Assembly (NCBI GenBank): GCA_013423325.1
Contig: BLJB01000036.1
Coordinates: 124,001 to 188,000 of the forward strand
DNA length: 64,000 nucleotides
Origin: Usnea hakonensis
Taxonomy: Eukaryota; Ascomycota; Lecanoromycetes; Lecanorales; Parmeliaceae
Direction of reading: 5' to 3'
Shown here: positions 11,348 to 22,158 of the stretch, in pieces
Position numbering within the stretch: position 1 is the stretch's first letter
Layout: the number at the start of each line of letters is the position of its first letter
Made by a program: the position numbers and the translations under genes
The notes under the pieces: model-generated
What the model was told of the DNA's origin: nothing
The model's input: the letters and a program-made list of their open reading frames with translations, nothing else
Databases searched by the model: none

Positions 11348-12376
11348 TTTTTTTTTTGGTTTGGTGGGGAAAGAAGGATATGTTTTTTGTGGGTGGGGGG
11401 TTTTCTTGCGGGGTTGTGTTATGTGAGGTTCAGTGTTTGGGGAGTTTGGATTGTGGAGAAGGACGCGGTTTTTGGGATGGAGGGTCCTTGGACTTGTGGT
11501 TTTGACACTTTTCTCTGCTTTGTTCTTTTTTTTTGTTCTTTGGGCTGTAGTCGTACCGTTGTGACATATGGCTTTTCATGTATAATCAAAGTCAGGTCTT
11601 TGTTCTACATTTAGCGTAAGTCTTCGATCCGGGGTTTCTTCCGGGTTCAGAGAGAGTCATGCTATGCAAAGCCCAGCGGCCACACCTGAGTTATCTGCCA
11701 ACGTCAACTCGTTTGCGTCATTGATGGCGTGTCTTTCTATGAGGCTTCGGATTGGGCGGACGACCTCCGCCTGGTACTGGAGACACTCAACGACCTCACT
11801 CGTGATCTGGAAGTATGGGCCGCTGTCAAGGTACTAATTACCAGTGCCTTGGCTAGCCGGTAGGCCATCAAGTACATTCCACGAGAAGATCATCTGATGC
11901 TTCCGTCGGACGTTGGTAATGGCTCTGATTGTTCCCTAACAGCAAAACACTTCAGGACGCAGATGAGCCGGTCAACTGAATGTCGTGCTCGAATTGAAAG
12001 TCTTGAATCTCTCCATTCTATCCTTTCTGAAGCGGTGAATGACGATGAGGGATTTGTAGATGGAAGTTTTGCGTTCCATCACCAACGCAGAACAAAGGGT
12101 GATATTCTTGCCTTACCGGAATCTTCTCTGCCATACTTGCCATACTGTCCACGATTGGTTGTATTGATTGCTAAAAATACCATCGGCGCACTGGAATACT
12201 CGCACGTAGATTTTGTGCTCGCTTGTCGCGTACTCGCATATCCTAGGACGTCCGTTGAAGCGACAGCAGACTATCATTTCTTGATGTCCCACGTATAGAT
12301 ATAAATCCTTTCCCAAAAAAGACCTCTGGTCCGCATCATATCTTTTACTTCGAAGCGAAATCAATTGACTCACCCG
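11348..12376. other. Intergenic region with an unassigned 133-codon frame
   Basis: The stretch 11897-12298 (plus) is an ATG-initiated open frame of 133 codons with no recognisable domain. It may be a small gene, a fragment or chance, so it is not called as a CDS. Nothing else stands out apart from T-rich runs near 11347-11360 and 11525-11545. Confidence 0.35.
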
Positions 12377-13369
12377 ATGACCAAACTTCCGAAATGGGTC
12401 TTCCTCTTGCTCTTACTGAGCCTAGCCAAAGCTGGCCCTGTTACCTCACTGACAAACACCATTAGTGGAAGTAGCGGTGGCAATGGCCTTCCCGACTCAA
12501 CGCTCGCTGCAGTTATTCCCATTGACTTCCAAATAATACCAAGTCTCCCGCTTGATGAACCCGTTCTTAATAAACAGGATACTCTCCTTCTCACCCTTAT
12601 CGTTCTGGGATCCCTCGCCCTGGACGACTTCAATCAAGAGCAGCGATCACAGTCCTGGTGCGCTATAGAAGGCGTCGCAATCGACATTTTTGGACCTGAG
12701 AAGACCTCTATATCTGTCCTGGCCGCGCGGAAGTATGCGATCTGGGGCATTTACAAGGCCATTCATGTGATGGTTGCTCTGAATGATTTCCGTTCTAGGA
12801 ACTATGGACTGTGTTGGCAGGGGAATTTGGTCGGCTATGTCTCTTTCAACAATGGTCCCAGTAGTGCTCTCAGCCTCAGGAACAGCACGAGCGACGGGAT
12901 CTGCCCTGTAGTGCAAGGAAGAAGCTTGCCCGTCTCCGCAAATGCCTCACAAAATCTGACGATGACTGCTCTTGGCAGTGGTCGCACGACTTTCTCCTTC
13001 CGTCTTTACGGTCGCACAGTCGGCGAATCCAACGTGTTCATGACCCTTTTCACAGGCGTCCTCAAAGCCGCTCCATTCCCTAAAAACGAGCGCGTACCAG
13101 AATTCTTCGTCAACAGCCGTTCGTTTAATTCGCTTCTTAGCTTCAAGGAAGAAGACGGTCGGGGACCTAGAGGGCCATTTCTCGAATATGAGCAGCTCAT
13201 AACGCTGTTTACGGAACTGCCTTCGTGGTCGATTGCGCGTGGCAGTCAGTGGGTCGAGGCTGAGATGATGATCTTGGTTGACAACGAGGTGGTCGGAGTG
13301 GGCGTTTTGAAGTGGCAGATGCGGCCAGCGATTTCTGTGCCAAATGGTGGTAACGTGACAGCATCTTAA
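12377..13369 (+). CDS. Secreted-type protein of unknown function
   Basis: A single exon encodes 330 residues from ATG at 12377. The N-terminus is a clear signal peptide: a positively charged start followed by a hydrophobic core (WVFLLLLLSLAKAG), with cleavage likely near residue 19-22. The mature part has N-glycosylation sequons (NST, NAS, NLT, NVT) and a few cysteines (SWCAIEG, GLCWQG, GICPVV) compatible with disulphides. A hydrophobic stretch (TLLLTLIVLGSLAL) could be a buried strand. I do not recognise the family. Length, signal peptide and unbroken reading frame argue for a real secreted or cell-wall-associated protein. Confidence 0.7.
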   Translation: MTKLPKWVFLLLLLSLAKAGPVTSLTNTISGSSGGNGLPDSTLAAVIPIDFQIIPSLPLDEPVLNKQDTLLLTLIVLGSLALDDFNQEQRSQSWCAIEGVAIDIFGPEKTSISVLAARKYAIWGIYKAIHVMVALNDFRSRNYGLCWQGNLVGYVSFNNGPSSALSLRNSTSDGICPVVQGRSLPVSANASQNLTMTALGSGRTTFSFRLYGRTVGESNVFMTLFTGVLKAAPFPKNERVPEFFVNSRSFNSLLSFKEEDGRGPRGPFLEYEQLITLFTELPSWSIARGSQWVEAEMMILVDNEVVGVGVLKWQMRPAISVPNGGNVTAS

Positions 13370-14708
13370 CAAGGGGGTGATGGTATGAGAGGGGTGGGTA
13401 AGCGAATCATGGCAGCTGGGGATAAAAGATCAGGGATCTGACCGATAAAGGCGGGTCAAGAAGGGACAGCACGCTCATCTGCCTCCAGCGCTACCACCTT
13501 GCTCCTTATGTGATTGTGCGCCGGCAGAAAGGGCGAGGAAGCGCAGTGTTGCTTGGTATCACGATCACCACTAGAGTAGCCAAGCATCAAAAAGACCCTC
13601 TGCAACGTAATCTAATGACCAAGATGGATTACATACCTCAATCACGAGACCGAACATCCTCTACCCCTTTCCTCCCTCCAAAATACCAAAGCGCCCAACC
13701 CAAAGCCCAACGCAGCGAAGCACCGACCCCTCGCCCCCAGCTCAACGGAACAATCCGTTCGATCCTCGCTAAGAGAGTTGAAACTCAACAACACTAAAAT
13801 AGGTAAGGTAAGGCAAGATACAAAAAACAATATCGGAGTATTCTCGTGGGGCCTGCCTTAGTCGCAAAAGCTTAATCCCGGGGCACCTACCAAGTACTAC
13901 GTACAACATACGCATCACCAACAACAGGTACACAGTACGTAGTACCTCAAAAGTAAGAAAATAAGATTGACCAAAAAGTTCCGAGCACATGGCCTCCCCC
14001 CACCAAAAACCCTAAAACCCACATGCGCACCAATCCCCACCCCTGCTGATCTCTTTTCTCCATCCCATCGAAGCTACTCTAGAAGAAAAAAAAAGATGTC
14101 CCGCGTGGTCGATTAACAACGCCGTCCCAACACCACGCTAGACTACCGGCACGCCACCAAAAAGATAAAATAAGTGGTACCCAATCAGCTTGCCTCATTC
14201 AGGGGAACAATAGCTCTCATAATTCATAAATCTCGGAACGACTATATACTTTTCACCTTTTTAGCGGAATCCGGGGAAATGGATGGGAAGCTGGTGAATT
14301 GGCTGTTAATTTATGGAAGCTGACAAGAATAGGTTTTGCTATGGCTCAGTAGCGTACGGGTACCTTGTGTACTTGAGGAGATTTGGCAAAGAGGTCTCCG
14401 CGATCGCGAGGGTTCGAAAAGCTTCGTAGAAAGAGGAGTGAGTGGGCGTTCTCCTCGACCGTTTGAACGAGATGGCGGGAAATCTTATGGGGCTTTGGGC
14501 GTGTGGTTGTGGTATATGTAATGGTCTTGTTTTCCCCTGGGATCGAATCTCGTTCTGCACTGTGTATAACTCGTCTTTGGGCTCTCCACTCCCCTTCCCT
14601 TCTCTCCCCCGTATAAAACCATTTATCCTTCCCATCCGTGAATTGCCCTCATCCCTAAACTATCTCCTCCTCCCTTGATTCCCCAGAACCTCCTCTTCAC
14701 GCAAGACC
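13370..14708. other. 1.3 kb intergenic region with short repeats
   Basis: It contains a TAGGTAAGG-type repeat at 13800-13813 and an imperfect 12-base inverted repeat at 13893-13946. A weak open frame near 13615-13797 has no recognisable product. The 3' end is the promoter of the rhodopsin-domain gene, with pyrimidine-rich sequence at 14580-14690. Confidence 0.5.
13893..13946. repeat. Inverted repeat with 12-base arms
   Basis: The left arm AGTACTACGTAC (13893-13904) and right arm GTACGTAGTACC (13935-13946) match at 11 of 12 positions when one is reverse complemented, with a 30-base loop. It could form a hairpin or be a degraded transposon remnant; no function is implied. Confidence 0.6.
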
Positions 14709-16030
14709 ATGTCTCCATCCGCCCTCTTCGGCCAACCCCCCAACAACCAAAATGACTGGTTCATAATCCGCGGCTTCGCACGCTGGCTGTCCATCCCCGA
14801 CGAAGTCCTAGACCCCAGCCATGGCTTCCCGCTCCCCCTTCAACGTCCACCCGATTCCCACTACACTTCTCGGGGGCCGGGAATGATCGCATCCTTGTCC
14901 GTGGCCATGGCCTTGGTGATACTTATCACCGGTACGCGTTTGTGTCTGAGATACTTTCGGAGGGATTTGAAGGTTGGCATTGATGACTTCGTCATTGTGC
15001 CGGCAGCGTTGACGGCGGTTGCATACTTTGCGCTGGCGATCGCGATGGTGGTGTATGGGGGGGCGGGAAAGCATATATATGATTTGACGTATGAAGAGGT
15101 TAATTGGTTTTATGAGGTTCGTTCTCCCCCGGGGGGAGGTTGGAGATCATCGTAATGAGAAGATAAACTGATTATCTTTCCCCCCTTTAGCTTGGATTCA
15201 TCGGCATAATCGTTTTCTTCATGGGAGTCGGCCTGATCAAGATATCGATCATCTTTTTTAACCGCCGGCTGACAGGCCTCACCTCACGCAGATGGATGTT
15301 CGCCCACTATGGCTTCCTGATCCTCGTTGTGATTTACATGACCTTCGCCTTGTTCATGGAAGTCTTCCAATGCACAGGTCCCCCCGAGCTGAAATTCAGC
15401 TTGATCGCCAGAGGTAGCCATCCAGAGATTCCCAAGTGTCTCAACGGGAACAAGCTGGGGTACAGCCTTTCCATCGTTCACAGCACCTTCGACTTCGCCC
15501 TCTTGACGGTGCCGCTGATCGTTCTGTATCAGATGCAAATGTCCACTAAAAAGAAAATAAAGCTGGGTTTCCTCTTCTCGATCGGCGCGCTTTCTTGCAT
15601 CGGCAGCGTGATGAGACAGGTCGTCCAGAACCGCAATTATTCCAGCATAGATTTTGCCTGGAAATTTAGAGATGAACTGACCTGGATTATCGTGGACATC
15701 TTCTTTGGTATTATTGCCGCTTCTCTTCCCGTCTTGAACGCAGCTCTCCCTAAGAGCTGGAGGGCGTCAAGCAATCACACGCCTCAGCTAGGTCGTATCT
15801 ACGTCTCCAGGAATGATCCAACCAACTCGGTCAAATTGGAGAGTAAAGACACCATTCAGAGGCCTGATGGTACGGTCAACGGGGGTGTCGGCGATGTGGA
15901 AAAGGACTCGTTTCATACAAGAACAGAGAAGCGCTGGGATGATGCATTTATCCAGGTACAGAAACCTGAGTCAGTACAGCGTTGGAACGGCAGCGAGCGT
16001 ACAGAGAGCTCAGATGATACCTTGCTCTGA
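14709..16030 (+). CDS. Rhodopsin-domain (Pth11-like) seven-transmembrane protein
   Basis: Two exons, 14709-15116 and 15191-16030 (intron GTTCGT..TTTAG), encode 415 residues. Hydrophobic segments include MIASLSVAMALVILITG, VIVPAALTAVAYFALAIAMV, LGFIGIIVFFMGVGLIKISI, YGFLILVVIYMTFALFMEVF, FALLTVPLIVLY and FFGIIAASLPVLNAAL, with the family's typical charged spacing and a long hydrophilic cytosolic tail. This is the fungal rhodopsin-domain family that includes the Pth11-like receptor candidates; surface sensing is known for few members and the ligand is unknown here. The sequence is intact, unlike the related gene at 40299-41588. Confidence 0.85.
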
Positions 16031-16647
16031 TTTTGTTCTTGCTTTGGAACATGAGTTGTTTGTACATGTACCTTTGATTGATGACCTAATAAGCGACTTG
16101 GATGTACATATGCCCATCTTTCCTCCGCAAGAGACTCCAATTTCCGTGTGGCTCAAAGCAACGAAGATTGCTGGCCGGGATCAGTTGAGATCCTTCGGAC
16201 TGTCCAGTTGTCCCAACATGTCCTGATATCGAAATTCCAATCGTAGTTGGCATTTATGTTTTGCAGGGACAGCCAGTAGTGCAGGAGCAGATACTCGAGG
16301 GTAAGACCAGGCGCATTACAACTGGGGAATGGCTTTAATTATCGCTTAGCGTCTTTGGAGGCTAGCCCGCTTCTGGCATCGACCAATTGGTTATACACCG
16401 CACGAAGACGTCAGTAGTAGAGGTATTTTGAACCCCCTGCCGGTGTATATTCAGTACGAAGTCCCCACTTCGTACTTTACCGCTTTCAGGATCAGGACCG
16501 GTAGATATACACCAACAGGGGGTGCAAAATCCCCCTAGTAGCGAGTTCCGAAGGTAGATGACTATCGAGCGCGGTGATTATTTCGAGATGCGGCCCATTG
16601 CCTTTGAAATGTTGAGCATCACGAAACAAGAATAATAGTTAATTATG
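16031..16647. other. Convergent intergenic region carrying a palindromic element
   Basis: It lies between the 3' ends of the rhodopsin-domain gene and the acetoacetate-decarboxylase-like gene. Apart from the inverted-repeat element at 16426-16529 no feature is visible. Confidence 0.5.
16426..16529. repeat. 104-base palindromic element with terminal inverted repeats and an inner hairpin
   Basis: The outer arms are 16426-16450 and 16505-16529; one reverse complemented matches the other at 22 of 25 bases (TTTTGnACCCCCTG.. type ends). Inside is a perfect 9-base hairpin, GTACGAAGT-cccc-ACTTCGTAC (16454-16475). The size and symmetry fit a MITE-like or foldback element. TAGTAG occurs just outside both ends, but a clean target-site duplication is not evident. 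No coding capacity. Confidence 0.65.
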
Positions 16648-17582
16648 TCAGATACTTAGCACTTCAGGCTCACCAATTTGCAATGTAGCGTCCTCACAAA
16701 CCATTCCCAAATGCCATCTTCTCATACCAGGCCACCAATTCTCACTGAGATCCTCTTGTTTTTTCAGCAGCACATCTGTCTCACCCTGACCCACAGCCGC
16801 TTTATCACCCTTTTTGTCCTTCACCGTTTGCTTCATGTCTATCCACACCATCTTAGCTCGCTTAGACTTTATAATCGGAAGCGACCTCTTCCAATCTTCT
16901 GATCCAACGACGACTTCTGAGGGGTCACCCGCGGGTAGAGGCGGCTGGAGTATGTACGTTGAGATACCTAGGTAGGAAAGCCAGGTGCTAGACATTGGAA
17001 AGGCAGGGACGTAGCTGATGGAGTGAATGGAGGCGGAGAAGAAAGGTTGAGTTGAGTTGGGGTCCGCCCGGAAGACCTCAACATTGAGTGGGGATGACGG
17101 AGACGTGTCTGAAGGCGTAAACTTGAAGCGCGCAAGATGCCTGCCGCGTGTAAGATCGGTGACCCATCAGGGCCAAAGTCGTAGACTCGTTACACACTTG
17201 GGGATGTTCCAATTCCTCCTCCCATTCATCAAGGTCGTCTCCTGGCTCACCCAAATCCCCGTGATTCTCGAATCTTTCCTCTTTTTCCCATCAGGCTCAG
17301 CGGATGAGAAGGATCCTGGTAAAATGGCTAGCTCATCGTATGTACCTACGGGGCTCTCGCTGTATCTAACGATCTGCGCAAAGCCTAGACCGCCGAGGTA
17401 TTTTCCCGTCTTCTTCTCTGAACTGAACGACTCTGCATTGAGTTCAAGAGGTCGTAGACGATATTTAGAGGAAGGGTGGAAGAGGCGGCGTGGTAGAATG
17501 AAAGGACATAGATAGTGGCTTTGCAGGTCCATGGAGGTGGCGCAAGAGACAGGGATCGCTCGGATGACGGCGTGTATGCCAT
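16648..17582 (-). pseudogene. Acetoacetate-decarboxylase-like protein gene with a frameshift
   Basis: The fold is that of fungal acetoacetate-decarboxylase-domain proteins of unknown substrate. From ATG at 17582 the frame reads MAYTPSSERSL..APPPWTCKATIYVLSFYH; the family then continues in another frame as SKYRLRPLELNAESFSSEKK, GLGFAQIVRYSESPVGTYDE and ITGIWVSQETT. Between about 17460 and 17500 the frame must slip by one base, and there is no room for an intron. The exon 17198-17582 is 385 bases, whereas the downstream intron (17141-17197, phase 2) needs one more base (or two fewer), which independently supports a lost base. Exon 16648-17140 completes the protein (SYVPAFPMSSTWLSYLG and WWPGMRRWHLGMV). 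Either a recent pseudogene or a sequencing error. Confidence 0.7.
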
Positions 17583-17802
17583 TTTTTGACACGACGGTGA
17601 AGTCAAAAGAAGGGACACCCTGACCCTTGACAGTTCCCACTATCCTTGAGTATTCTCGTGGTTTTGAGTGAAAAAATCCGCCCCCTTGGACCCCGAATCG
17701 CACCTGGTGGGGTTGGTGGGGTCGGAGTCGAAGGCAATCAGGGTCACTGCCCTTAGTGCCCTTAGCGCACTGGGCGGGTTTCCACGCGATTGTTGTACAA
17801 CA

Positions 17803-17838
17803 TACCTTAGGTAGGTAAAGTAGGTAAGGTAAGGTAGG
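17803..17838. repeat. TAGGTAAGG-type short tandem repeat in a divergent promoter
   Basis: A run of overlapping TAGGTA and GGTAAGG units lies within the 295-base interval between the starts of the acetoacetate-decarboxylase-like gene and the NACHT gene. The same motif recurs at 13800-13813, 27251-27283 and 44345-44364. Confidence 0.7.
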
Positions 17839-17877
17839 GACCAATGAGGCTCTGAGATTGCCATTCCATGTTCGGAA

Positions 17878-20805
17878 ATGGTTTTTGTCTTCAGGAAAAA
17901 GTACTTGGAAACCAAGAATCAGCAGCTCGTGCTCCAAAGCATTCCCTATGACTCCCTGCTAGGGAGCAATCAGACTCAAGACCTCTGGGACCGAGCCCAC
18001 AGACTACTTCGTGAGGACAAGAGCAAGAAGCGTTTGCTGATAGCTTACGAGAAAATTTTACTACTTGAACTCGAAAAGGACGTTTCGCCAATCACATCAG
18101 TGGATTGGGGAAGCCGCGACAGGGCAAGGCAGGTGTCACGTCTGATAGAAGAGAAATTGAAAGTTCTGAAAGAATCGTCATGGAAACTTCAATTGGGAAA
18201 GCAGACGGTAGAGGTCAAAAGTCAGATTGAAAAAATCATCAAAACCGTGCTGTGGGCGCAATCTGTTGTCTCCTCGGCAATCAACGCAGACCCACATGCT
18301 GCGTTAGCATGGGCTGGTGTTTCACTCCTATTGCCCTTGCTGCTGAGCCCTACATCTCAGTATAATGCCCTCGTTGATGGTCTGGCCTACATCTCCACTC
18401 TGATAGCTCGCTTCACCGTCATAGAAGGGCATTTTCGGCACTATAATTCGGCTCTTTCTACTTCCTGCAGGTCAAGTGGTGCGGCCGACCTTGCTCTATC
18501 TTTCGAAATTCAAGTCACAAAGCTTTACTCGCAAATCTTGGCTTATCAAGCTCGAGTTGTGTGCCAGCTTCCGCGAAATGCTCTAGTTAGATATGGAAGG
18601 GATGTCTTGAAAGCAGATGATTGGTCTACGATGCTTGCAGAGATCAAGGCAACAGAGCTCGACTGTCGCGCAATCTCCGATGTCATTAGTGCTGAAAAGG
18701 TGGATGCCGTTTTGCACGAACAAGAACGCCAAATGGATATCTTTCTCCATTCGGAAGAGGGGCATTACCGGAGTCTACAGCAGACGACCGATCAACTTGG
18801 GGCGGATCTGAGGCAAGGCCTGGAAACGCAGAGGAATTGGTATCGGACTGCAGGAGAAGCACAATGCCTTCAGGCCCTGTGCACCTCTACGTATGCGGAT
18901 CATAAAGACATGAACCCCGAACGCGTTCCTGGTACTTGCCAGTGGTTCTTAAACAATGAGAAATTCCATGAGTGGGCTGAGAGCGACTCATTCGACCTTC
19001 TCTGGGTAACAGCAGATCCTGGTTGCGGTAAGTCCGTCCTGTCGAGGTCGCTCGTTGATGGCGAACTTCAAAGCACTTTATCGCTCACCACGGCGTACTA
19101 CTTCTTCAAGGACGATAGCCCAGAGCAAAGAAGTGCTACGCATGCCGTATGCGCGCTAATACATCAAATATGCAGCCAAAATTCCGCACTGCTGGGAAAA
19201 GTCTTGAGTGCTTACCAGACGAATGGCAACAAATTGAGTCTATCCTTTTCATGGTTGTGGGACCTACTCCTGGAAATCGCTCGATGCCCTGAAGCAGGCG
19301 AAATTGTATGTGTCATGGATGCGCTAGACGAGTGTGCAGAAGGAGGGAAAAAACTGCTCATCGACTCTTTCAACAAGCTCTTTGCTCCGAAAAAGGTTCA
19401 TGAAGGTCGGCTCAAGTTTCTCGTCACAAGCCGTCCGTATCTCGATATAGAGGAACGGTTTGATCGTTTGATTGTGCGGCTCAGTGGTGAAGATGAAAGC
19501 CAAATCATCAAGCAGGAGATTGACCTCGTCATTGTGGACAGGGTCTCTAAACTCGCCTCTATGAAAAGGCTGGATCATGAAACTCAGAGCGCTTTACAGG
19601 GTCGGCTTCTGCAAACGGAGAATCGGACGTATCTCTGGCTGTATCTAACGTTGGACGGCGTCGAGAAGGAAGTCGGTCTTGCTACTCCCAAGCGAATGAG
19701 AGAATTCATCGATGCGCTACCAAGGACAGTCAATCAAGCCTACGGGAAATTACTGGATCGAAGTCCTCGGCCAGAACAAGCACGTAAATTGCTTCACATA
19801 GTCTTGGCTGCAATCCGACCTCTTACCTTGCGTGAGATGAACATGGCACTTAACATCGAAGACGGCCAGGAATCCAGGAAGGAAGTCGATCTTGATCCGG
19901 AAGATTCGTTTGGCGCTTATGTCAAGGATCTGTGTGGGCTTCTGGTGAGCATCTTTGATGCGAAGATATTCCTTCTACATCAAACGGTGAAGGAGTTCCT
20001 ACTTCCGAGCGCTATGACCCCCGCTGTTGCTAAGGATATGATATGTGAAGGATGGAGACACTCAATGGAGCCGAGTGAATCTCATCTCATCCTTGCGAGG
20101 AAATGTCTTTACTACCTTTCATTTACTGAATTCGACGAAGCCATGTCACACGATCATGAAAGACCAAATGCTTCGTGCTATAGTGAAAACCCTCAGTGGT
20201 GCAAAGCATGTTACCCAAACATTAAAAATGTCGATCCGAGAAAGTTCGACCCAATCTGCGGAATCCATATGGACAGCAAGTATGATTTCCTCAACTATGC
20301 AGCTATGCATTGGACTGAACATTATAAGTCCGCTAGAGATGATACGGCATTGACCCAAATGTGGTACTACATGTGCGATGTGCAGACTAGACGCTTCGCG
20401 GTGTGGTACCAAGCGTGGATTGACCGCCGAGACAGACTACCCATAAAGAAGTCAGTACTGAAAAATACTTCTCCGCTGATCTTAGCCTCAGCCTTTGGAC
20501 ACGACGCGATGGTCCTAGAGCTCCTCGAGGCAAATGCCCAGAAGGAGGTCCGAGACCAGTGGGGGAGGACAGCTTTGGCAAACGCTGCAATGGGCGGACA
20601 TGAAAGAATCGTACGCTCGTTGGTTCAGGCGGGATCCTCGACGGACTGTGCCTTTCGTCCTAAATCCACATCTACAGGTGTGGCTCTAGCTTCAACGAAA
20701 CATCTTGATCAATCTGAATTCGAGGAATTAATTGAGGGGTTGATGCAACGAGGGTTATATGAAATCCGGAGTGAAGGAAGGAACAAGGCGCTCGCTTTAA
20801 TTTGA
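17878..20805 (+). CDS. NACHT-domain NOD-like receptor with residual ankyrin repeats
   Basis: An uninterrupted 975-codon frame. Residues about 30-250 resemble the fungal NACHT N-terminal (NWD-type) effector domain (LWDRAHRLLRE, LLIAYEKILLLEL, WAGVSLLLPLLL). The NACHT NTPase follows: Walker A is ADPGCGKSVLSRSLVD (about 378-386), Walker B is IVCVMDALDECAEGG (about 475-488), the sensor-like KFLVTSRPYLDIEERF comes next, and LLHQTVKEFLL is the winged-helix end. Near residues 865-930 there are only about two ankyrin repeats (NTSPLILASAFGHDAMVLELL; GRTALANAAMGGHERIVRSL). Such proteins mediate non-self recognition and regulated cell death in fungi; this role is inferred. The repeat array is short and the tail degenerate, so the ligand-sensing end may be reduced. 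An upstream exon cannot be excluded because TCTTCAG lies just after the ATG. Confidence 0.88.
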   Translation: MVFVFRKKYLETKNQQLVLQSIPYDSLLGSNQTQDLWDRAHRLLREDKSKKRLLIAYEKILLLELEKDVSPITSVDWGSRDRARQVSRLIEEKLKVLKESSWKLQLGKQTVEVKSQIEKIIKTVLWAQSVVSSAINADPHAALAWAGVSLLLPLLLSPTSQYNALVDGLAYISTLIARFTVIEGHFRHYNSALSTSCRSSGAADLALSFEIQVTKLYSQILAYQARVVCQLPRNALVRYGRDVLKADDWSTMLAEIKATELDCRAISDVISAEKVDAVLHEQERQMDIFLHSEEGHYRSLQQTTDQLGADLRQGLETQRNWYRTAGEAQCLQALCTSTYADHKDMNPERVPGTCQWFLNNEKFHEWAESDSFDLLWVTADPGCGKSVLSRSLVDGELQSTLSLTTAYYFFKDDSPEQRSATHAVCALIHQICSQNSALLGKVLSAYQTNGNKLSLSFSWLWDLLLEIARCPEAGEIVCVMDALDECAEGGKKLLIDSFNKLFAPKKVHEGRLKFLVTSRPYLDIEERFDRLIVRLSGEDESQIIKQEIDLVIVDRVSKLASMKRLDHETQSALQGRLLQTENRTYLWLYLTLDGVEKEVGLATPKRMREFIDALPRTVNQAYGKLLDRSPRPEQARKLLHIVLAAIRPLTLREMNMALNIEDGQESRKEVDLDPEDSFGAYVKDLCGLLVSIFDAKIFLLHQTVKEFLLPSAMTPAVAKDMICEGWRHSMEPSESHLILARKCLYYLSFTEFDEAMSHDHERPNASCYSENPQWCKACYPNIKNVDPRKFDPICGIHMDSKYDFLNYAAMHWTEHYKSARDDTALTQMWYYMCDVQTRRFAVWYQAWIDRRDRLPIKKSVLKNTSPLILASAFGHDAMVLELLEANAQKEVRDQWGRTALANAAMGGHERIVRSLVQAGSSTDCAFRPKSTSTGVALASTKHLDQSEFEELIEGLMQRGLYEIRSEGRNKALALI

Positions 20806-22158
20806 GGGTAAGTCCCGCGCACGTAGATTTGCACCTAACACTTGTCTAGGGACATTGTCTAGAAAGAGTATGCTAATGTAGGGTCCAGACTTGAGGTCTT
20901 AAATGAGTTCCCTTATGGTCGAATCTCCACTCGAATAGTACTATCCGTAGCCCCTCCCTGAGCATGTATGAATCTACTACCGACGTGTGTCCGACAGAGT
21001 AAGTTCCTCGTAGTTCCTTGTGTGCTCGCGGTCACTAGTGGATGTGGCTTCAGAGGAGAATGATCATGGGTCGTGTCATCAATGCGCAAGGGGAAATCCT
21101 TCTCTTTCAGGATAGAAATAGTATTCCCAATATACCCCCAAGAACCTTTTTCAACGCGTCCGTAATGATTGTCACTTCAATTAACGCACGTACAAACTAC
21201 GAATGTTGGTCATAGATGCTCATGCTTCTTCTATTATCTGTCGCCATACCGTGAGCTGACTTCATAAGTAATAGATATGAATCCTGTCTCTGTAAAGATA
21301 TTTACCCCTTTCTCTCTTAGCCCGCAGTCTTTCCCCACTCCCCATTCCCACTGCAACACGCTTCTCCTACACCCTACCTATATCGACGCAACCATCCACT
21401 CCATCCTTATAATCCATAATTTCGCAAATCTTAAATCCAAGATCATCATTCTCCGCTTTACCTGTTTAGACATCAACAATCACAGAAATCCATACAACGA
21501 ACCACCATCCCCCGGTCCTCCTCCTCGATCCTGTACAGATACAGCACGGAACCAAACAATACCTCAACCATCGCAGAAGTCGGTCGGGAATGGACTTTGT
21601 TTTTGAGATGCTGCTGTGCGCCCAAGGCGCCGCTATGCCCTGTACACGTACCTACGCAAAAACTTTGCTAGACCGCCATACCCACTCTGGAGGAAGAAAA
21701 GTTAGAGGATACAGCGTACAGCCATGTCACTAAATAAGAGTATCAATATCCGTGAATACATTGGATGAAGTCTACAAGTCAACCTTCCATAAGTAAGTCT
21801 CTGAATGAAAATACTACTACTAGTATAAATATAGATAGTGTTCTGTTGGCAGCATGAGGCAACGTAAGATGTAAATGGGGTTGCGATCAACCAGGATTGG
21901 ATGCGTGCGTATGGGTAGACGGAGTAGGAGGGAGGGAGGGGCGGGGATGGTCTTGGTGGACCTGATGAATAGGAATGTGAACGTGAATATCGGTCTTGGG
22001 AGTGAGAACTTGCTCCGAGGGTTGAATATCAGGTCTTCTTGAAACATTTGATACAGCGCTTCTAACACCGAGAAAGATCAAAAAGGGTATCTTGACAAAA
22101 AGTCTCGTCGCATTCTTCCAATGCCCTGTAATAACAAGCAGTGATAAGATGTTATCTC
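20806..22158. other. 1.35 kb convergent intergenic region
   Basis: It lies between the 3' ends of the NACHT gene and the WRAP73 gene. It is AT-rich near 21700-21880, with only chance frames and no repeats identified. Confidence 0.5.

Noticed and set aside
17167..17937. A 256-codon minus-strand frame overlapping the NACHT gene start
   Set aside because: Only its inner part is the second half of the frameshifted acetoacetate-decarboxylase-like gene; the remainder is antisense to the NACHT gene and the promoter.
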